Assembly (NCBI GenBank): GCA_900540495.1
Contig: UQGA01000004.1
Span: 1 to 64,000 of the forward strand
Source: an uncultured Eubacteriales bacterium
Lineage (GTDB): Bacteria; Bacillota; Clostridia; Christensenellales; CAG-138
DNA: 64,000 nt
Reading direction: 5' to 3'
Shown: piece after piece, positions 52,029-60,993 of the stretch
Layout of the letters: every line of letters starts with the position of its first letter
Position numbering within the stretch: position 1 is the first letter of the stretch
Program-made: the position numbers and the translations under genes
The notes under the pieces: model-generated
What the model saw: the letters and a program-made list of their open reading frames with translations, nothing else
Databases searched by the model: none
What the model was told of the DNA's origin: nothing

Positions 52029-53006
52029 ATGAAAAGAGCAGTCTGCATGTTAATCGTCGGCCTGGCCCTGCTGTCGTCCGGTTGCGGCGCGTTGGCTTCG
52101 CTGCGGGCGACGCCAACGCCGTCGCCGACGCCGACCCCCGTCCCCACCCCGACGCCGTCGCCCACGCCCGTGCCGGTCGTGGCGGTGTCTGCGCCGGCGG
52201 AGGCGAAACGCTTTTGGGCGCACACCGTCCCTGCGCAGTATCTGCGGTGCGCGGTCGAGGATGGCGCGCAGGGGCTGGCCGGCCTGTCGTTCGAGGGGCA
52301 GGCTGCGGCCGTGCTGTACTGGACGGGCGGGGACGGCGAGGCGGAGGCGGTGGAGGCGCTGCTTGCGCGCGGCGTCCCGGTCGTCGTATTCGCGCCGGAG
52401 GATGCGGCGGTGCCGGTGGGCGCCGTCTGCGTGCGCGCATTGACGGGCGCGGCGGCGACGGACGCGCTGGAGGCGGCCATTGCCTACCCGCCGCACGATA
52501 CGCCGGTACGGCTGCTCGCCCTGTTTGAAACCCGCGAGAGCGACGCTCGCGCCGCATGGCAGGCGGGCGTGGATGAAGGACGGGTCTATGTGAAGGGCGT
52601 CTATTATGTTGCGGAGGCGGAGGAACCGGCGGGCGAGTGGATGGCGGGTCGCCTCGAAGCATACTACGAGGGCATGGTGGACGGCGTATACGCCGAAACC
52701 GCCGGGCTTGCCGTTGCTGCGGCGGAGGCGATGCTCGCCGCCGGGCGTGCCGATATGGAGATCTTCTGCGCCGATTGCAACGACGCGCTACTCGCGCTGA
52801 TGGAGGCGCATCCGGCGCTGATCCCGTTCGCCTATGGCGTGGACGAGGCGGCGGCGGCGCAGGCATGCCTTGCGCTGGCCGAGCGGCTGATCGCGGGGGA
52901 GACGGTGGAGAATGCGGCGCTGACAGCCGGCCCGATCACGCCCGCCCCGGCGACGCCTGCCCCGGTGACGCCCGACACGACCGCCGCGGCCGGCGCGCAG
53001 CCGTAA
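52029..53006 (+). CDS. Lipoprotein with Thr-Pro-Ser linker, binding-protein-like
   Basis: 325 residues. A signal peptide (MKRAVCMLIVGLALLSSGC) ends in a lipobox; Cys19 is the lipidated residue. A TPSPTPTPVPTPTPSPT linker of about 25 residues follows. The body has an alternating alpha/beta pattern like a periplasmic-binding-protein type 1 (AAVLYWTGGD, PVVVFAPEDAA, RLLALFETRESDARAAW), ending with another Pro/Thr-rich tail. It may bind a ligand at the cell surface. No permease or ATPase is adjacent. No ribosome site is visible at the ATG. Confidence 0.65.
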   Translation: MKRAVCMLIVGLALLSSGCGALASLRATPTPSPTPTPVPTPTPSPTPVPVVAVSAPAEAKRFWAHTVPAQYLRCAVEDGAQGLAGLSFEGQAAAVLYWTGGDGEAEAVEALLARGVPVVVFAPEDAAVPVGAVCVRALTGAAATDALEAAIAYPPHDTPVRLLALFETRESDARAAWQAGVDEGRVYVKGVYYVAEAEEPAGEWMAGRLEAYYEGMVDGVYAETAGLAVAAAEAMLAAGRADMEIFCADCNDALLALMEAHPALIPFAYGVDEAAAAQACLALAERLIAGETVENAALTAGPITPAPATPAPVTPDTTAAAGAQP

Positions 53007-53044
53007 CGGCGGCGCTGGCGGTCGATCCCAAACAAAGCCCTCTT

Positions 53045-53081
53045 GCGGCGCGAACAATGCGGTTTGCGCCGCTTTTCTCTT
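53045..53081 (+). terminator. Terminator after the lipoprotein gene
   Basis: Stem GCGGCGC (53045-53051) with GCGCCGC (53066-53072) plus inner AAC/GTT pairing, tail TTTTCTCTT. Confidence 0.75.
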
Positions 53082-53108
53082 GTGAAACAACGGTTGTTGC
53101 GCTATACT
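53080..53108 (+). promoter_or_regulatory. Promoter of nadD-yqeK
   Basis: TTGTGA (53080-53085), 17 bp, TATACT (53103-53108). It starts right after the terminator tail. Confidence 0.6.
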
Positions 53109-53169
53109 GTATTTGTGGTTTCGTGCGCATTCACCGCACGGGGCAGGCATTGTGCGGGGAGGCGATAAC

Positions 53170-54348
53170 ATGCGGATCGGGATCTTGGGCGGGACGTTCA
53201 ACCCCGTCCATGCGGCGCACGTGCAGATGGCCGTCGCCGCGCGCGATGCGCTGGGGCTCGACCTCGTGCTGCTCATGGTTGCCGCCGACCCGCCGCACAA
53301 GCGCGTGGCGGAGGCGGTCGATGGCGCGCGCCGCCTGCGCATGGCGGAACTGGCGGCGGCAGACCTGCCGCGCATCGAGGCGAGCGACCTCGAGCTGCGC
53401 CGCCCCGGCCGCAGCTACACGTTCGATACGCTTACCGAGCTGCATGCGCGCTATCCGGGCGCGTCGTTCCACTGGATCGTCGGCAGCGACATGCTGCTCG
53501 ACCTGCCGACCTGGCACCGGGTGGAGGAGCTGTTCCCGCTCTGCGAGATCGTCAGCTTCCCCCGCGCGGGCGAATCCGGGGAGGATGCGGCCGCAGCCGA
53601 GCGGTTGCGGCGGGCGTACGGCGCGCGGGTGCGCCTGTTGCCGTCGCCGGTGGAGGCGATCTCCTCGACGCAGGTGCGCGCCTGCGTGCGCGACGCGCTG
53701 CCGACGGAGGGAGCCATGCCGGAGGCGGTGGCGCAGTACGTGTATGAAACAGGGCTGTATCTGCCGCCCGACGTCGAGGCCTTGCGCGCCCGCCTGTGCG
53801 GCGCGCTGTCCCCGCGGCGCTACCGGCACACGATGGGCGTGGTGCGGCAGGCGGCGTGGCTGTGCGGCCGCTATGATGCCGACGGACGGACGCGCCTTCG
53901 CGCGCGCGTGGCGGCGCTGCTGCACGACTGCGCCAAACAGCTCCCGCCGGCGCGCCTTGCCGTGCTCGGCGGGGACGATACGCCGGGCGCGGGCGACGTG
54001 CTGCACGCCTTTGCGGGCGCGGTGCTTGCGCGCATGGCTTACGGGGTGACGGACGACGCGGTGCTGCGCGCCATCCGGCTGCACTGCACCGGGGATGCGG
54101 GCATGACGCTGCTCGATATGATCGTATACCTCTCCGACCTGACGGAACCGGGGCGCGCGTTCGACGGCGCGCAGCGGTACCGGGATGCGCTGGCGGGCGG
54201 GCCGGAGGCGGCGATGCGCACGGCGATCGCCGGCGTGCTCGACCATTTGCGGGCGCAGGGGGCGCCGGTCCATCCGGCGACGCTGCGTGCGGCGCGGTAC
54301 TTTGATCAACCGAACACTGTTATTCAACAAAAGGAGGAACACCGTTGA
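53170..54348 (+). CDS. nadD: NadD-YqeK fusion: nicotinate-nucleotide adenylyltransferase and HD-domain hydrolase
   Basis: 392 residues. Residues 1-200 are NadD (GGTFNPVHAAH nucleotide-binding motif, ISSTQVR C-terminal motif), which makes nicotinate adenine dinucleotide from NaMN and ATP for NAD synthesis. Residues about 205-392 are an HD-domain hydrolase like YqeK (YRHTMGVV, ALLHDCAK, IRLHCTGD), a family that cleaves diadenosine tetraphosphate. In Bacillus these are separate neighbouring genes. Here they are one frame. ATG 53170 with GGGGAGG. It overlaps rsfS by 4 bp. Confidence 0.93.
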   Translation: MRIGILGGTFNPVHAAHVQMAVAARDALGLDLVLLMVAADPPHKRVAEAVDGARRLRMAELAAADLPRIEASDLELRRPGRSYTFDTLTELHARYPGASFHWIVGSDMLLDLPTWHRVEELFPLCEIVSFPRAGESGEDAAAAERLRRAYGARVRLLPSPVEAISSTQVRACVRDALPTEGAMPEAVAQYVYETGLYLPPDVEALRARLCGALSPRRYRHTMGVVRQAAWLCGRYDADGRTRLRARVAALLHDCAKQLPPARLAVLGGDDTPGAGDVLHAFAGAVLARMAYGVTDDAVLRAIRLHCTGDAGMTLLDMIVYLSDLTEPGRAFDGAQRYRDALAGGPEAAMRTAIAGVLDHLRAQGAPVHPATLRAARYFDQPNTVIQQKEEHR

Positions 54349-54731
54349 ACACACGTTTGCCGGAACAGGTGGAGGCGCTCTGCGCGGCCCTCTACGACAA
54401 GAAGGCGCAGGACATCGTCGCCATCCACGTGGGGGACAAGACCATTATTGCGGACTGGTTCGTCATCTGCAGCGGCCGTGCGGTGCCGCAGGTCAAGGCG
54501 CTCTGCGACGAGCTGGAGGAGAAGGCGGCGCTTGCCGGGCTCGCATTGCGGCGAAGAGAGGGGTATGATGCCGGACGTTGGATCGTGCTCGACTATACGG
54601 ACGTGCTGGTGCATATCTTTCATCCGGAGGAGCGCCGGTATTACAACATCGAGCGCCTTTGGGATACGGAGGGCGACGGCGTCGCCTATTCGGCCGAGCG
54701 GGATGCGGCCGAGGACGCGGCGCGCGCATAA
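54345..54731 (+). CDS. rsfS: Ribosomal silencing factor RsfS
   Basis: 128 residues. It binds ribosomal protein L14 and blocks joining of ribosomal subunits when nutrients run low. The family pattern is complete (KKAQDIVAIHVGDKT, ADWFVICSGRA, WIVLDYTDVLVHIFHPEERRYYNIERLW). TTG start overlaps the nadD-yqeK stop (TTGA) and follows AGGAGGAACACCG. The order nadD, yqeK, rsfS is the conserved Bacillota order. Confidence 0.95.
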   Translation: MNTRLPEQVEALCAALYDKKAQDIVAIHVGDKTIIADWFVICSGRAVPQVKALCDELEEKAALAGLALRRREGYDAGRWIVLDYTDVLVHIFHPEERRYYNIERLWDTEGDGVAYSAERDAAEDAARA

Positions 54732-54781
54732 CGGCAACGGCCGGCGCCTGCGGCGGCGGTCGGAAAGGGTTTACGGAACGC

Positions 54782-57298
54782 ATGGGAAAGACGCTGGGGG
54801 AATTGCAGCCGGGCCAATCCGGTATCGTAAAGGCGGTGGGCGGCGGCAACGCGCGCGTCAAACGGCGGCTGTTCGACATGGGCGTTACGCCCATGACGCG
54901 CGTCGAGGTGCGCCGCATCGCGCCGCTGGGTGACCCGATCGAGGTGAATCTGCGCGGCTATGCGCTCTCGCTGCGGCGGGAGGACGCGCTCGAGATTGCG
55001 CTGTTCGACGAGGACGAGGCCGCCGCGTACGGCAAGCGGGAGACGGCGCTGCGCGAGAGGAGCGGCGCATCCGGCGCGCATGCGCCGGATGCGGATATCG
55101 AGGCGCACCGCCGGGCGGAACTGCTCACGCGGTGGGCCATCCGCCTGCCCGAGGGATGCGGTTCGGCTGCGTGCGCGCAGTGCAGCGCCGCCTGCGGGGG
55201 CGGCGGCCGCCGGCGCCGGCGGCGTGGCGCGCCGCCGGGAGCGACCGTGCCGGAGGTGGACGGGCAACCGGTCAAGTTTGCGCTCGTGGGCAACCCGAAC
55301 TGCGGCAAGACGACCCTGTTCAACGCGCTCACCGGTGCGCGCGAGTACGTCGGCAACTGGCCGGGCGTTACGGTCGAGAAGAAGGAGCGCCGCCTCCATG
55401 CCTATGGGCATGACATCACGGTCGTCGATCTGCCGGGGATCTATTCGCTTTCGCCGTATTCGATGGAGGAGATCGTCGCGCGCAACTTCATCATCGACGA
55501 GCGGCCGGACGCGATCATCAACATCGTGGATGCGACCAATCTGGAGCGCAACCTGTATCTGACCGTGCAGCTCATGGAGCTGGAACGGCCGATGGTGATT
55601 GCGCTCAACATGATGGACGAGGTCGCCCGCATGGGCGTGACGATCGATTGCGAGCGCCTTTCGCTCGAGTTGGGCGTGCCGGTATTGCCGATCTGTGCGC
55701 GCACGGGCGAGGGCGTGGACGACCTGCTGCGCAGGAGCGCCGGCCTGCTGGCGCTCTCGCACGAGCAGTTGCACGCCGGCTTTTGCATCGAGCCGGACGA
55801 CCTGTATGACGCGCGCACGCACGCGGCGCATCACCGCATCGGGGACGCGCTGTCCGATGCCCCGGCGCGCGCGGGGCTGCCGGCGCACTGGGCGGAGATC
55901 AAGCTGCTCGAAGGCGATGCGATGGTGCGGGAGCAGCTGCGCCTCACGCCGGAGCAGGCGGCTGCGGTGGACGCCGCCGTGGCCGACTACGTGAGCGACG
56001 GGCTGCCGGGCGACGGCGAGGCGCGCGTGGCCGACAGCCGCTATCGATATATCACGCGCGTGTGCGCGGCGGCCGTTTCGCATCGCGGCGCCGGGCAGGA
56101 TTTTACCGACCGCATCGACGCCGTGCTGACGAACAAGTGGGCGGGGATTCCGATTTTCCTGGCCATCATGGGCGCGATCTTCGTGCTCACGTTCGACACG
56201 CTGGGCGGCTGGCTGTCCGACGGGGTGGATCAGCTGGTGATCGGCCTGTTCCTGCCGTGGGCGCGCGACCTGCTCGAGGGTGCGGCGGCGGCGCCCTGGC
56301 TGGTCAGCCTGCTGTGCGACGGCGTGATCACGGGCGTGGGCGCCGTGCTGGTGTTCCTGCCGCAGATCGCCCTGTTGTTCTTCTTCCTTTCGCTGCTCGA
56401 GGACAGCGGGTACCTCTCGCGCACCGCATTTTTGATGGATCGGGCGCTCAAACGCTTCGGGCTGTCCGGCAAATCGTTCATCCCCATGCTCATGGGCTTT
56501 GGCTGCACGGTGCCGGCCGCCATGGCCGCGCGCACGATGGAGAACGAGAACGACCGCCGCATGACGATCATGCTGCTGCCGTTCGTGTCGTGCTCGGCCA
56601 AGCTTCCGGTGTACGGGCTGATCGCTTCCGCGTTCTTCGACGAGTACCGGGGCCTGATCGTATTGAGCCTTTATGCGCTTGGCATCGTGGTCGGCATCTT
56701 GACCGGCATCCTGTTCCGGCATACGCTGTTTCGGGAGAACCGGGCGGCGTTCGTGCTGGAGCTGCCGCCGTATCGCTGGCCGTCGATGAGGAATACGCTG
56801 CTGCATGTGGGCGAGCGCGTCGGGCATTTCCTTGAGAAGGCGGGGACGATCATCCTGCTGATGAGCGTCGTGCTATGGTTCCTCATGCACTTTACGCCCG
56901 CGCTTGCCATGACCGCGCAGACCGAGCGGAGCATCCTCGGCGTGGCGGGCGGCTGGATTGCGCCGCTGTTCCGTCCGCTCGGCTTTGGCACATGGCAGGC
57001 CTCCGTGGCGCTGCTCTCCGGCCTCATCGCCAAGGAGGCGGTGAATTCATCCCTCTCGATGTTTCTCGGCGCTACGGGCGATGCGCTCAACGGCGCGCTG
57101 GCCGGCCTGTTTACGCCGCTTGCGGCGTACAGCTTTCTCGTGTTCGTGCTGCTGTACGTGCCGTGCATGGCCGCGGTGACGACCATGCGGCGCGAACTCG
57201 GCAGCGCCAAGCACACGTGGATCACGGTCGGCTATCAGCTCCTTGTGGCGTATGTGATGGCGCTGCTGGTCCATATGTTGGGCAGTCTCTTTCTGTGA
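54782..57298 (+). CDS. feoB: FeoA-FeoB fusion ferrous iron transporter
   Basis: 838 residues. Residues 1-78 are a FeoA (SH3-like) domain (LGELQPGQSGIVKAV, RRLFDMGVTPMTRVEV). A linker at about 123-140 is Cys-rich (CGSAACAQCSAACGGG). Then comes the FeoB G domain (G1 GNPNCGKTTLFNALTG near residue 169, DLPGIYSLSPYS G3, NMMDE G4-like) and the membrane part with about eight helices, including two gate regions (MLMGFGCTVPA, LLPFVSCSAKLPVYG). It imports Fe(II) under anaerobic conditions. FeoA is normally a separate gene. The ribosome site is weak. A hairpin terminator follows. Confidence 0.94.
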   Translation: MGKTLGELQPGQSGIVKAVGGGNARVKRRLFDMGVTPMTRVEVRRIAPLGDPIEVNLRGYALSLRREDALEIALFDEDEAAAYGKRETALRERSGASGAHAPDADIEAHRRAELLTRWAIRLPEGCGSAACAQCSAACGGGGRRRRRRGAPPGATVPEVDGQPVKFALVGNPNCGKTTLFNALTGAREYVGNWPGVTVEKKERRLHAYGHDITVVDLPGIYSLSPYSMEEIVARNFIIDERPDAIINIVDATNLERNLYLTVQLMELERPMVIALNMMDEVARMGVTIDCERLSLELGVPVLPICARTGEGVDDLLRRSAGLLALSHEQLHAGFCIEPDDLYDARTHAAHHRIGDALSDAPARAGLPAHWAEIKLLEGDAMVREQLRLTPEQAAAVDAAVADYVSDGLPGDGEARVADSRYRYITRVCAAAVSHRGAGQDFTDRIDAVLTNKWAGIPIFLAIMGAIFVLTFDTLGGWLSDGVDQLVIGLFLPWARDLLEGAAAAPWLVSLLCDGVITGVGAVLVFLPQIALLFFFLSLLEDSGYLSRTAFLMDRALKRFGLSGKSFIPMLMGFGCTVPAAMAARTMENENDRRMTIMLLPFVSCSAKLPVYGLIASAFFDEYRGLIVLSLYALGIVVGILTGILFRHTLFRENRAAFVLELPPYRWPSMRNTLLHVGERVGHFLEKAGTIILLMSVVLWFLMHFTPALAMTAQTERSILGVAGGWIAPLFRPLGFGTWQASVALLSGLIAKEAVNSSLSMFLGATGDALNGALAGLFTPLAAYSFLVFVLLYVPCMAAVTTMRRELGSAKHTWITVGYQLLVAYVMALLVHMLGSLFL

Positions 57299-57317
57299 AA
57301 CACAGGGTATTGTGTCG

Positions 57318-57361
57318 TTCATGCAGGGAACAGAAAGATTTCCTGCATGAATTGCTTTTTT
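57318..57361 (+). terminator. Terminator of feoAB
   Basis: 10-bp stem TTCATGCAGG (57318-57327) with CCTGCATGAA (57342-57351), then TTGCTTTTTT. Confidence 0.8.
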
Positions 57362-57380
57362 GGGCGCGATATGGTAGACT
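57352..57380 (+). promoter_or_regulatory. Promoter of surE
   Basis: TTGCTT (57352-57357), 17 bp, TAGACT (57375-57380). Its -35 lies in the feoAB terminator tail. Confidence 0.5.
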
Positions 57381-57409
57381 ATATTACATCTTTTTGACGG
57401 AGAAATTGC

Positions 57410-58177
57410 ATGAGATTGCTTGTGAGCAATGACGACGGATTCCGGGCGGCGGGCATTGGCGCGCTGGTGAAGGCGCTTGCCGAAGCGGGCCACGAGGTCT
57501 ATGTGGCCGCCCCGCACCGGCAGCGCAGCGCGGCCAGCCGGTCGATGACGCTGTTTGAGCCCCTTCGGGCCGAACGCGTGTCGCTGCCGGATGCGCCGGA
57601 GGTGCCCGCCTATGCGGTGAACGGCACGCCGGTGGATTGCGTCCGCCTGGCGCTCGGCAATCTGTTCCCGGCGCCGGACGCGGTGCTTTCCGGCGTGAAC
57701 GACGGGGGAAACCTCGGCACGGATACGCTGTATTCCGGCACGGTGGCCGCCGCGCACGAGGCGGCGTTGCTGGGCTATCCGGCGGTTGCGGTGTCGAGCT
57801 GCGGCCGCAGGCCGGTCCATTTTGAGACGGCGGCGCGGGTGGCGCTGCGGGCGGTGGAGCGGCTGGTGGAGCGGCCGTTGCCGTTTGGCGTGGTGCTCAA
57901 CATCAACGTACCGGATCTGCCGGTGGGCGCGCTGCGCGGCGTGCGCACTGCGCCGCTTGCGATTACCCAGTATCCGTTGCGCTTTGAGGAGCGCACCGAT
58001 CCGTATGGCGGCCGGTATTTCTGGGCGCCCGGCGGGGACAAGCTGACCCGGCACGCCGGCGAGGACGTGGACGAGCGCTGGGTGGAGGAGGGGTATGCCG
58101 TGTGCACGCCGCTCACCTATGACCTGACGGATCTTGCGGCCATGCGCGGCTTTGCCGTGGACGGCCTTGCGGAATAG
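57410..58177 (+). CDS. surE: 5'-nucleotidase SurE
   Basis: 255 residues, a metal-dependent nucleotide phosphatase acting on 5' and 3' nucleotides and polyphosphate. The N-terminal SNDDGFRAAG has the two metal-binding Asp residues, VAAPHRQRSAAS supplies Ser/Asn ligands, and SGVNDGGNLGTDTLYSGTVAAA completes the site. Good length. CGGAG precedes the ATG. An RpiR-type regulator gene follows after 31 bp. Confidence 0.95.
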   Translation: MRLLVSNDDGFRAAGIGALVKALAEAGHEVYVAAPHRQRSAASRSMTLFEPLRAERVSLPDAPEVPAYAVNGTPVDCVRLALGNLFPAPDAVLSGVNDGGNLGTDTLYSGTVAAAHEAALLGYPAVAVSSCGRRPVHFETAARVALRAVERLVERPLPFGVVLNINVPDLPVGALRGVRTAPLAITQYPLRFEERTDPYGGRYFWAPGGDKLTRHAGEDVDERWVEEGYAVCTPLTYDLTDLAAMRGFAVDGLAE

Positions 58178-58208
58178 ACCCGGAACGAACGACAAGGAGG
58201 GGGAACGC

Positions 58209-59102
58209 ATGGAGGGGCTGCTCGACGTTATTACGGACAGCTATCAAAGGTTTTCCAAGGGGCAGAAACGGATTGCGGAATACATCATGCACTCGTATGA
58301 CGATGCGGCGTTCATGACGGCCGCGCGCCTTGGCGAAACGGTCGGCGTCAGCGAATCGACCGTGGTGCGCTTTGCCTATGCCATCGGGCTTGACGGCTAT
58401 CCTGCGCTGCAGGAGGCCCTGCAGGAGCTGATCCGGCACCGACTCACGAGCGTGCAGCGCATTCGGCTTGCCGCGTCCATGCCGCAGAACGACATCCTGC
58501 GCCGGGTCCTGACCGACGATATGAACAATATCCGCGCCACAATCGACATGATCGACAACGAGGGCTTCCACGCCGCCATCGAGGCGCTGCTGCGGGCGCG
58601 GCGCATCTATGTGCTTGGCATCCGCAGCGCCATGTCGCTTGCGCAGTTCCTTACCTATTATTTGGACTATGTCTGCGACAACGTCATGTTTGTCAACGGC
58701 GCCGTGCAGGACATCTACGAGCGCATGGTGCGCCTTGGGCCGGAGGACGTGTGCATCGGCATCAGTTTCCCGCGTTACAGCGTGCGCACCGTGGACGCGA
58801 TGCGCTATGCCAAACAGCGCGGGGCCACGGTTGTCACGCTGACCGACGTACCGAATTCGCCGTCGGCGCAATATGCGGATTATGTGCTCTGCGCGCGCAG
58901 CAACATGGCCAGCTTTGCCGATTCGCTCGTGGCGCCGCTCTCGCTCATCAATGCGATCATCACGGCGGTGGGCCTTGCGCGCAAGGACGAGGCGTTCCAG
59001 CATTTGAACCAGTTGGAGCAGATCTGGCGCGAAGAGGGCGTGTACATGACCGAACCGACCAGGCGCGCGGCCATGGTGAACGCGGGGCGCGACACGCCGT
59101 GA
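58209..59102 (+). CDS. RpiR-family transcriptional regulator
   Basis: 297 residues. The N-terminal HTH_6 (RIAEYIMHSYDDAAFMTAARLGETVGVSESTVVRFA) is followed by a SIS sugar-phosphate-binding domain (RRIYVLGIRSAMSLAQFLTYYL, GISFPRYSVRTVDA). Such proteins respond to phosphosugars. No sugar genes adjoin it, so the target is unclear. A start with AGGAGGGGGAACGC upstream fits ATG 58209. It overlaps the next gene by 4 bp (GTGA). Confidence 0.9.
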   Translation: MEGLLDVITDSYQRFSKGQKRIAEYIMHSYDDAAFMTAARLGETVGVSESTVVRFAYAIGLDGYPALQEALQELIRHRLTSVQRIRLAASMPQNDILRRVLTDDMNNIRATIDMIDNEGFHAAIEALLRARRIYVLGIRSAMSLAQFLTYYLDYVCDNVMFVNGAVQDIYERMVRLGPEDVCIGISFPRYSVRTVDAMRYAKQRGATVVTLTDVPNSPSAQYADYVLCARSNMASFADSLVAPLSLINAIITAVGLARKDEAFQHLNQLEQIWREEGVYMTEPTRRAAMVNAGRDTP

Positions 59103-60328
59103 CCGTTGTCGTCGTCGGCGGCGGCCCCGCCGGCATGATGGCCGCTGCGGAGGCGGCGCGCGGCGGTTGCCGGGTTGTCCTGCTCGAGCGGAATGAAAAG
59201 CTCGGCAAAAAGCTGTACCTCACCGGCAAGGGCCGCTGCAACGTGACCAATGCGTGCGGGCGGGAGGCGTTTTTTGACGCGGTGGCGCGCAACCCGCGTT
59301 TTCTTTACAGCGCGTTCGCCGCGTTCGACAACCGGGACATGATGGCGCTGCTGGAGCGGCTCGGCGTGCCGCTCAAGGTGGAGCGGGGCGGCCGGGTGTT
59401 CCCGGTTTCCGACAAATCGAGCGACGTTTTGCGCGCCATGGAGCGATATGTGCGGGAAAGCGGGGTGGACGTGCGGCTGCATACGCGCGTCGTCGGCCTG
59501 GAGACGGCGGACGGCGCGGTGCGCGCCGTGCGGACGGAGGCGGGCGCGCTGCCGTGCGACGCGGCGATCCTTGCCACGGGCGGGCGCAGCTATCCGCAGA
59601 CCGGCTCGACGGGCGACGGCTATCGCTTTGCCCGACAGACCGGGCATGCGGTGGAGCCGCCGTGCGGCTCGCTGGTGCCGCTTGTCACGTGCGAGTCGTG
59701 GCCGGGCACGCTGTCGGGGCTGACGCTGAAAAACGTCGTGCTCACGGCGCGGCGGGACGGGCGCCTGCTGTACCGCTCGGAGCCCGGAGAACTGCTGTTC
59801 ACGCACTTTGGCGTATCCGGCCCGCTTGCGCTCACGCTTTCCACGCGCATTGCGCAGGAGCCTGCCGGCGTCGCCCTCGCCATCGATCTCAAGCCCGGTC
59901 TGAGCGGGGAGCAGCTCGACGTGCGGCTGTTGCGCGATCTGGAGGCGAACCGCCAGCGGCGGTTGCAGGGCGCGTTGCACGCGCTGCTGCCGGAGCGGCT
60001 GTTAGCGCGCGTCCTGGCGGAAGCTGGCGTGGATGCGCAAAAGCCGGTTTGCGGCCTGACCCGGGCGGAGCGGACGGCCGTGCGCGATACGCTCAAGGCG
60101 CTGCCGCTGACCGTGGCAGGCACGCGCCCGATCGAGGAAGCGATTGTAACGCGGGGCGGCGTATCGGTGCGCGACGTATTGCCCGGCACGCTGGCGTCGC
60201 GGCGGGTCGCGGGATTATATTTTGCGGGCGAACTGCTCGATACGGACGCCGTCACGGGCGGCTATAATCTTCAGATCGCATGGTCAACCGGCGCGTTGGC
60301 CGGGAGGAGCGTATGCAGCAACGGTTGA
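59099..60328 (+). CDS. HI0933-like FAD-dependent flavoprotein (BaiN-type)
   Basis: 409 residues. The N-terminal FAD-binding motif is VVVVGGGPAGMMAAAEAARGG, followed by LYLTGKGRCNVTN (family signature) and the C-terminal LYFAGELLDTDAVTGGYNLQIAWSTG. This is the family of BaiN and YhiN; role in most bacteria unknown. In Clostridia such a gene often precedes cmk, as here. GTG start in the RpiR stop; it overlaps cmk by 16 bp. Confidence 0.9.
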   Translation: MTVVVVGGGPAGMMAAAEAARGGCRVVLLERNEKLGKKLYLTGKGRCNVTNACGREAFFDAVARNPRFLYSAFAAFDNRDMMALLERLGVPLKVERGGRVFPVSDKSSDVLRAMERYVRESGVDVRLHTRVVGLETADGAVRAVRTEAGALPCDAAILATGGRSYPQTGSTGDGYRFARQTGHAVEPPCGSLVPLVTCESWPGTLSGLTLKNVVLTARRDGRLLYRSEPGELLFTHFGVSGPLALTLSTRIAQEPAGVALAIDLKPGLSGEQLDVRLLRDLEANRQRRLQGALHALLPERLLARVLAEAGVDAQKPVCGLTRAERTAVRDTLKALPLTVAGTRPIEEAIVTRGGVSVRDVLPGTLASRRVAGLYFAGELLDTDAVTGGYNLQIAWSTGALAGRSVCSNG

Positions 60329-60993
60329 ACATCGCCATCGACGGGCCGGCGGGCGCCGGCAAGAGCACGGTCGCCAAAGCCGTGGCGGAGCGGTTGGGGA
60401 TTCGGTATCTGGACACCGGCGCGATGTATCGCGCCATGGCGCTTTACGGCCTGCGCCGCGGCGTGCGGCTGGACGACGAACAGGCGGTGGAGGCCATCCT
60501 GCCCGACGCGGATATCGCCGTGCGGTACGAGGGCGAGGAACAGCACGTGCTGCTCGGCGGGGAGGACGTGACCGGCGGGCTGCGCGCGCCGGAGCTGTCG
60601 ATGGGCGCGTCGGACGTGTCGCGGCACCGCGCGGTGCGCATCTGGCTGTCCGGGCTGCAGCGGCAGGTCGCGCGCGAATACGATGTGGTCATGGACGGGC
60701 GCGACATCGGCACAAACGTGCTCCGGGATACGCCGCACAAGTTTTACCTGACCGCCACCGTAACCGAGCGTGCGCGGCGGCGCCTGCTCGAGATGCGCCA
60801 GCGCGGCACGGCGGGCGATATGACGCTCGCGCAGATGGAGCGCGAGATCGAGCAGCGCGACTACAACGACAGCCACCGCGCGTTCATGCCGCTGCGGCGG
60901 GCCGAGGGCGCCCGGCTGATCGATACCACGGAGATGACGGTCGAGGCCGTCACGGACGAGATTCTGCGCTGTGTGTGCGGGGAGGACGGCTGA
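60313..60993 (+). CDS. cmk: Cytidylate kinase
   Basis: 226 residues. It phosphorylates CMP and dCMP. The P-loop GPAGAGKSTVAKAVAE is at about residue 11, with YLDTGAMYRAMAL and DGRDIGTNVL (CMP-binding) and the lid region RRRLLEMRQRG. ATG 60313 is 5 bases after GGAGG inside the end of the previous gene. Overlaps plsC by one base. Confidence 0.95.
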   Translation: MQQRLNIAIDGPAGAGKSTVAKAVAERLGIRYLDTGAMYRAMALYGLRRGVRLDDEQAVEAILPDADIAVRYEGEEQHVLLGGEDVTGGLRAPELSMGASDVSRHRAVRIWLSGLQRQVAREYDVVMDGRDIGTNVLRDTPHKFYLTATVTERARRRLLEMRQRGTAGDMTLAQMEREIEQRDYNDSHRAFMPLRRAEGARLIDTTEMTVEAVTDEILRCVCGEDG

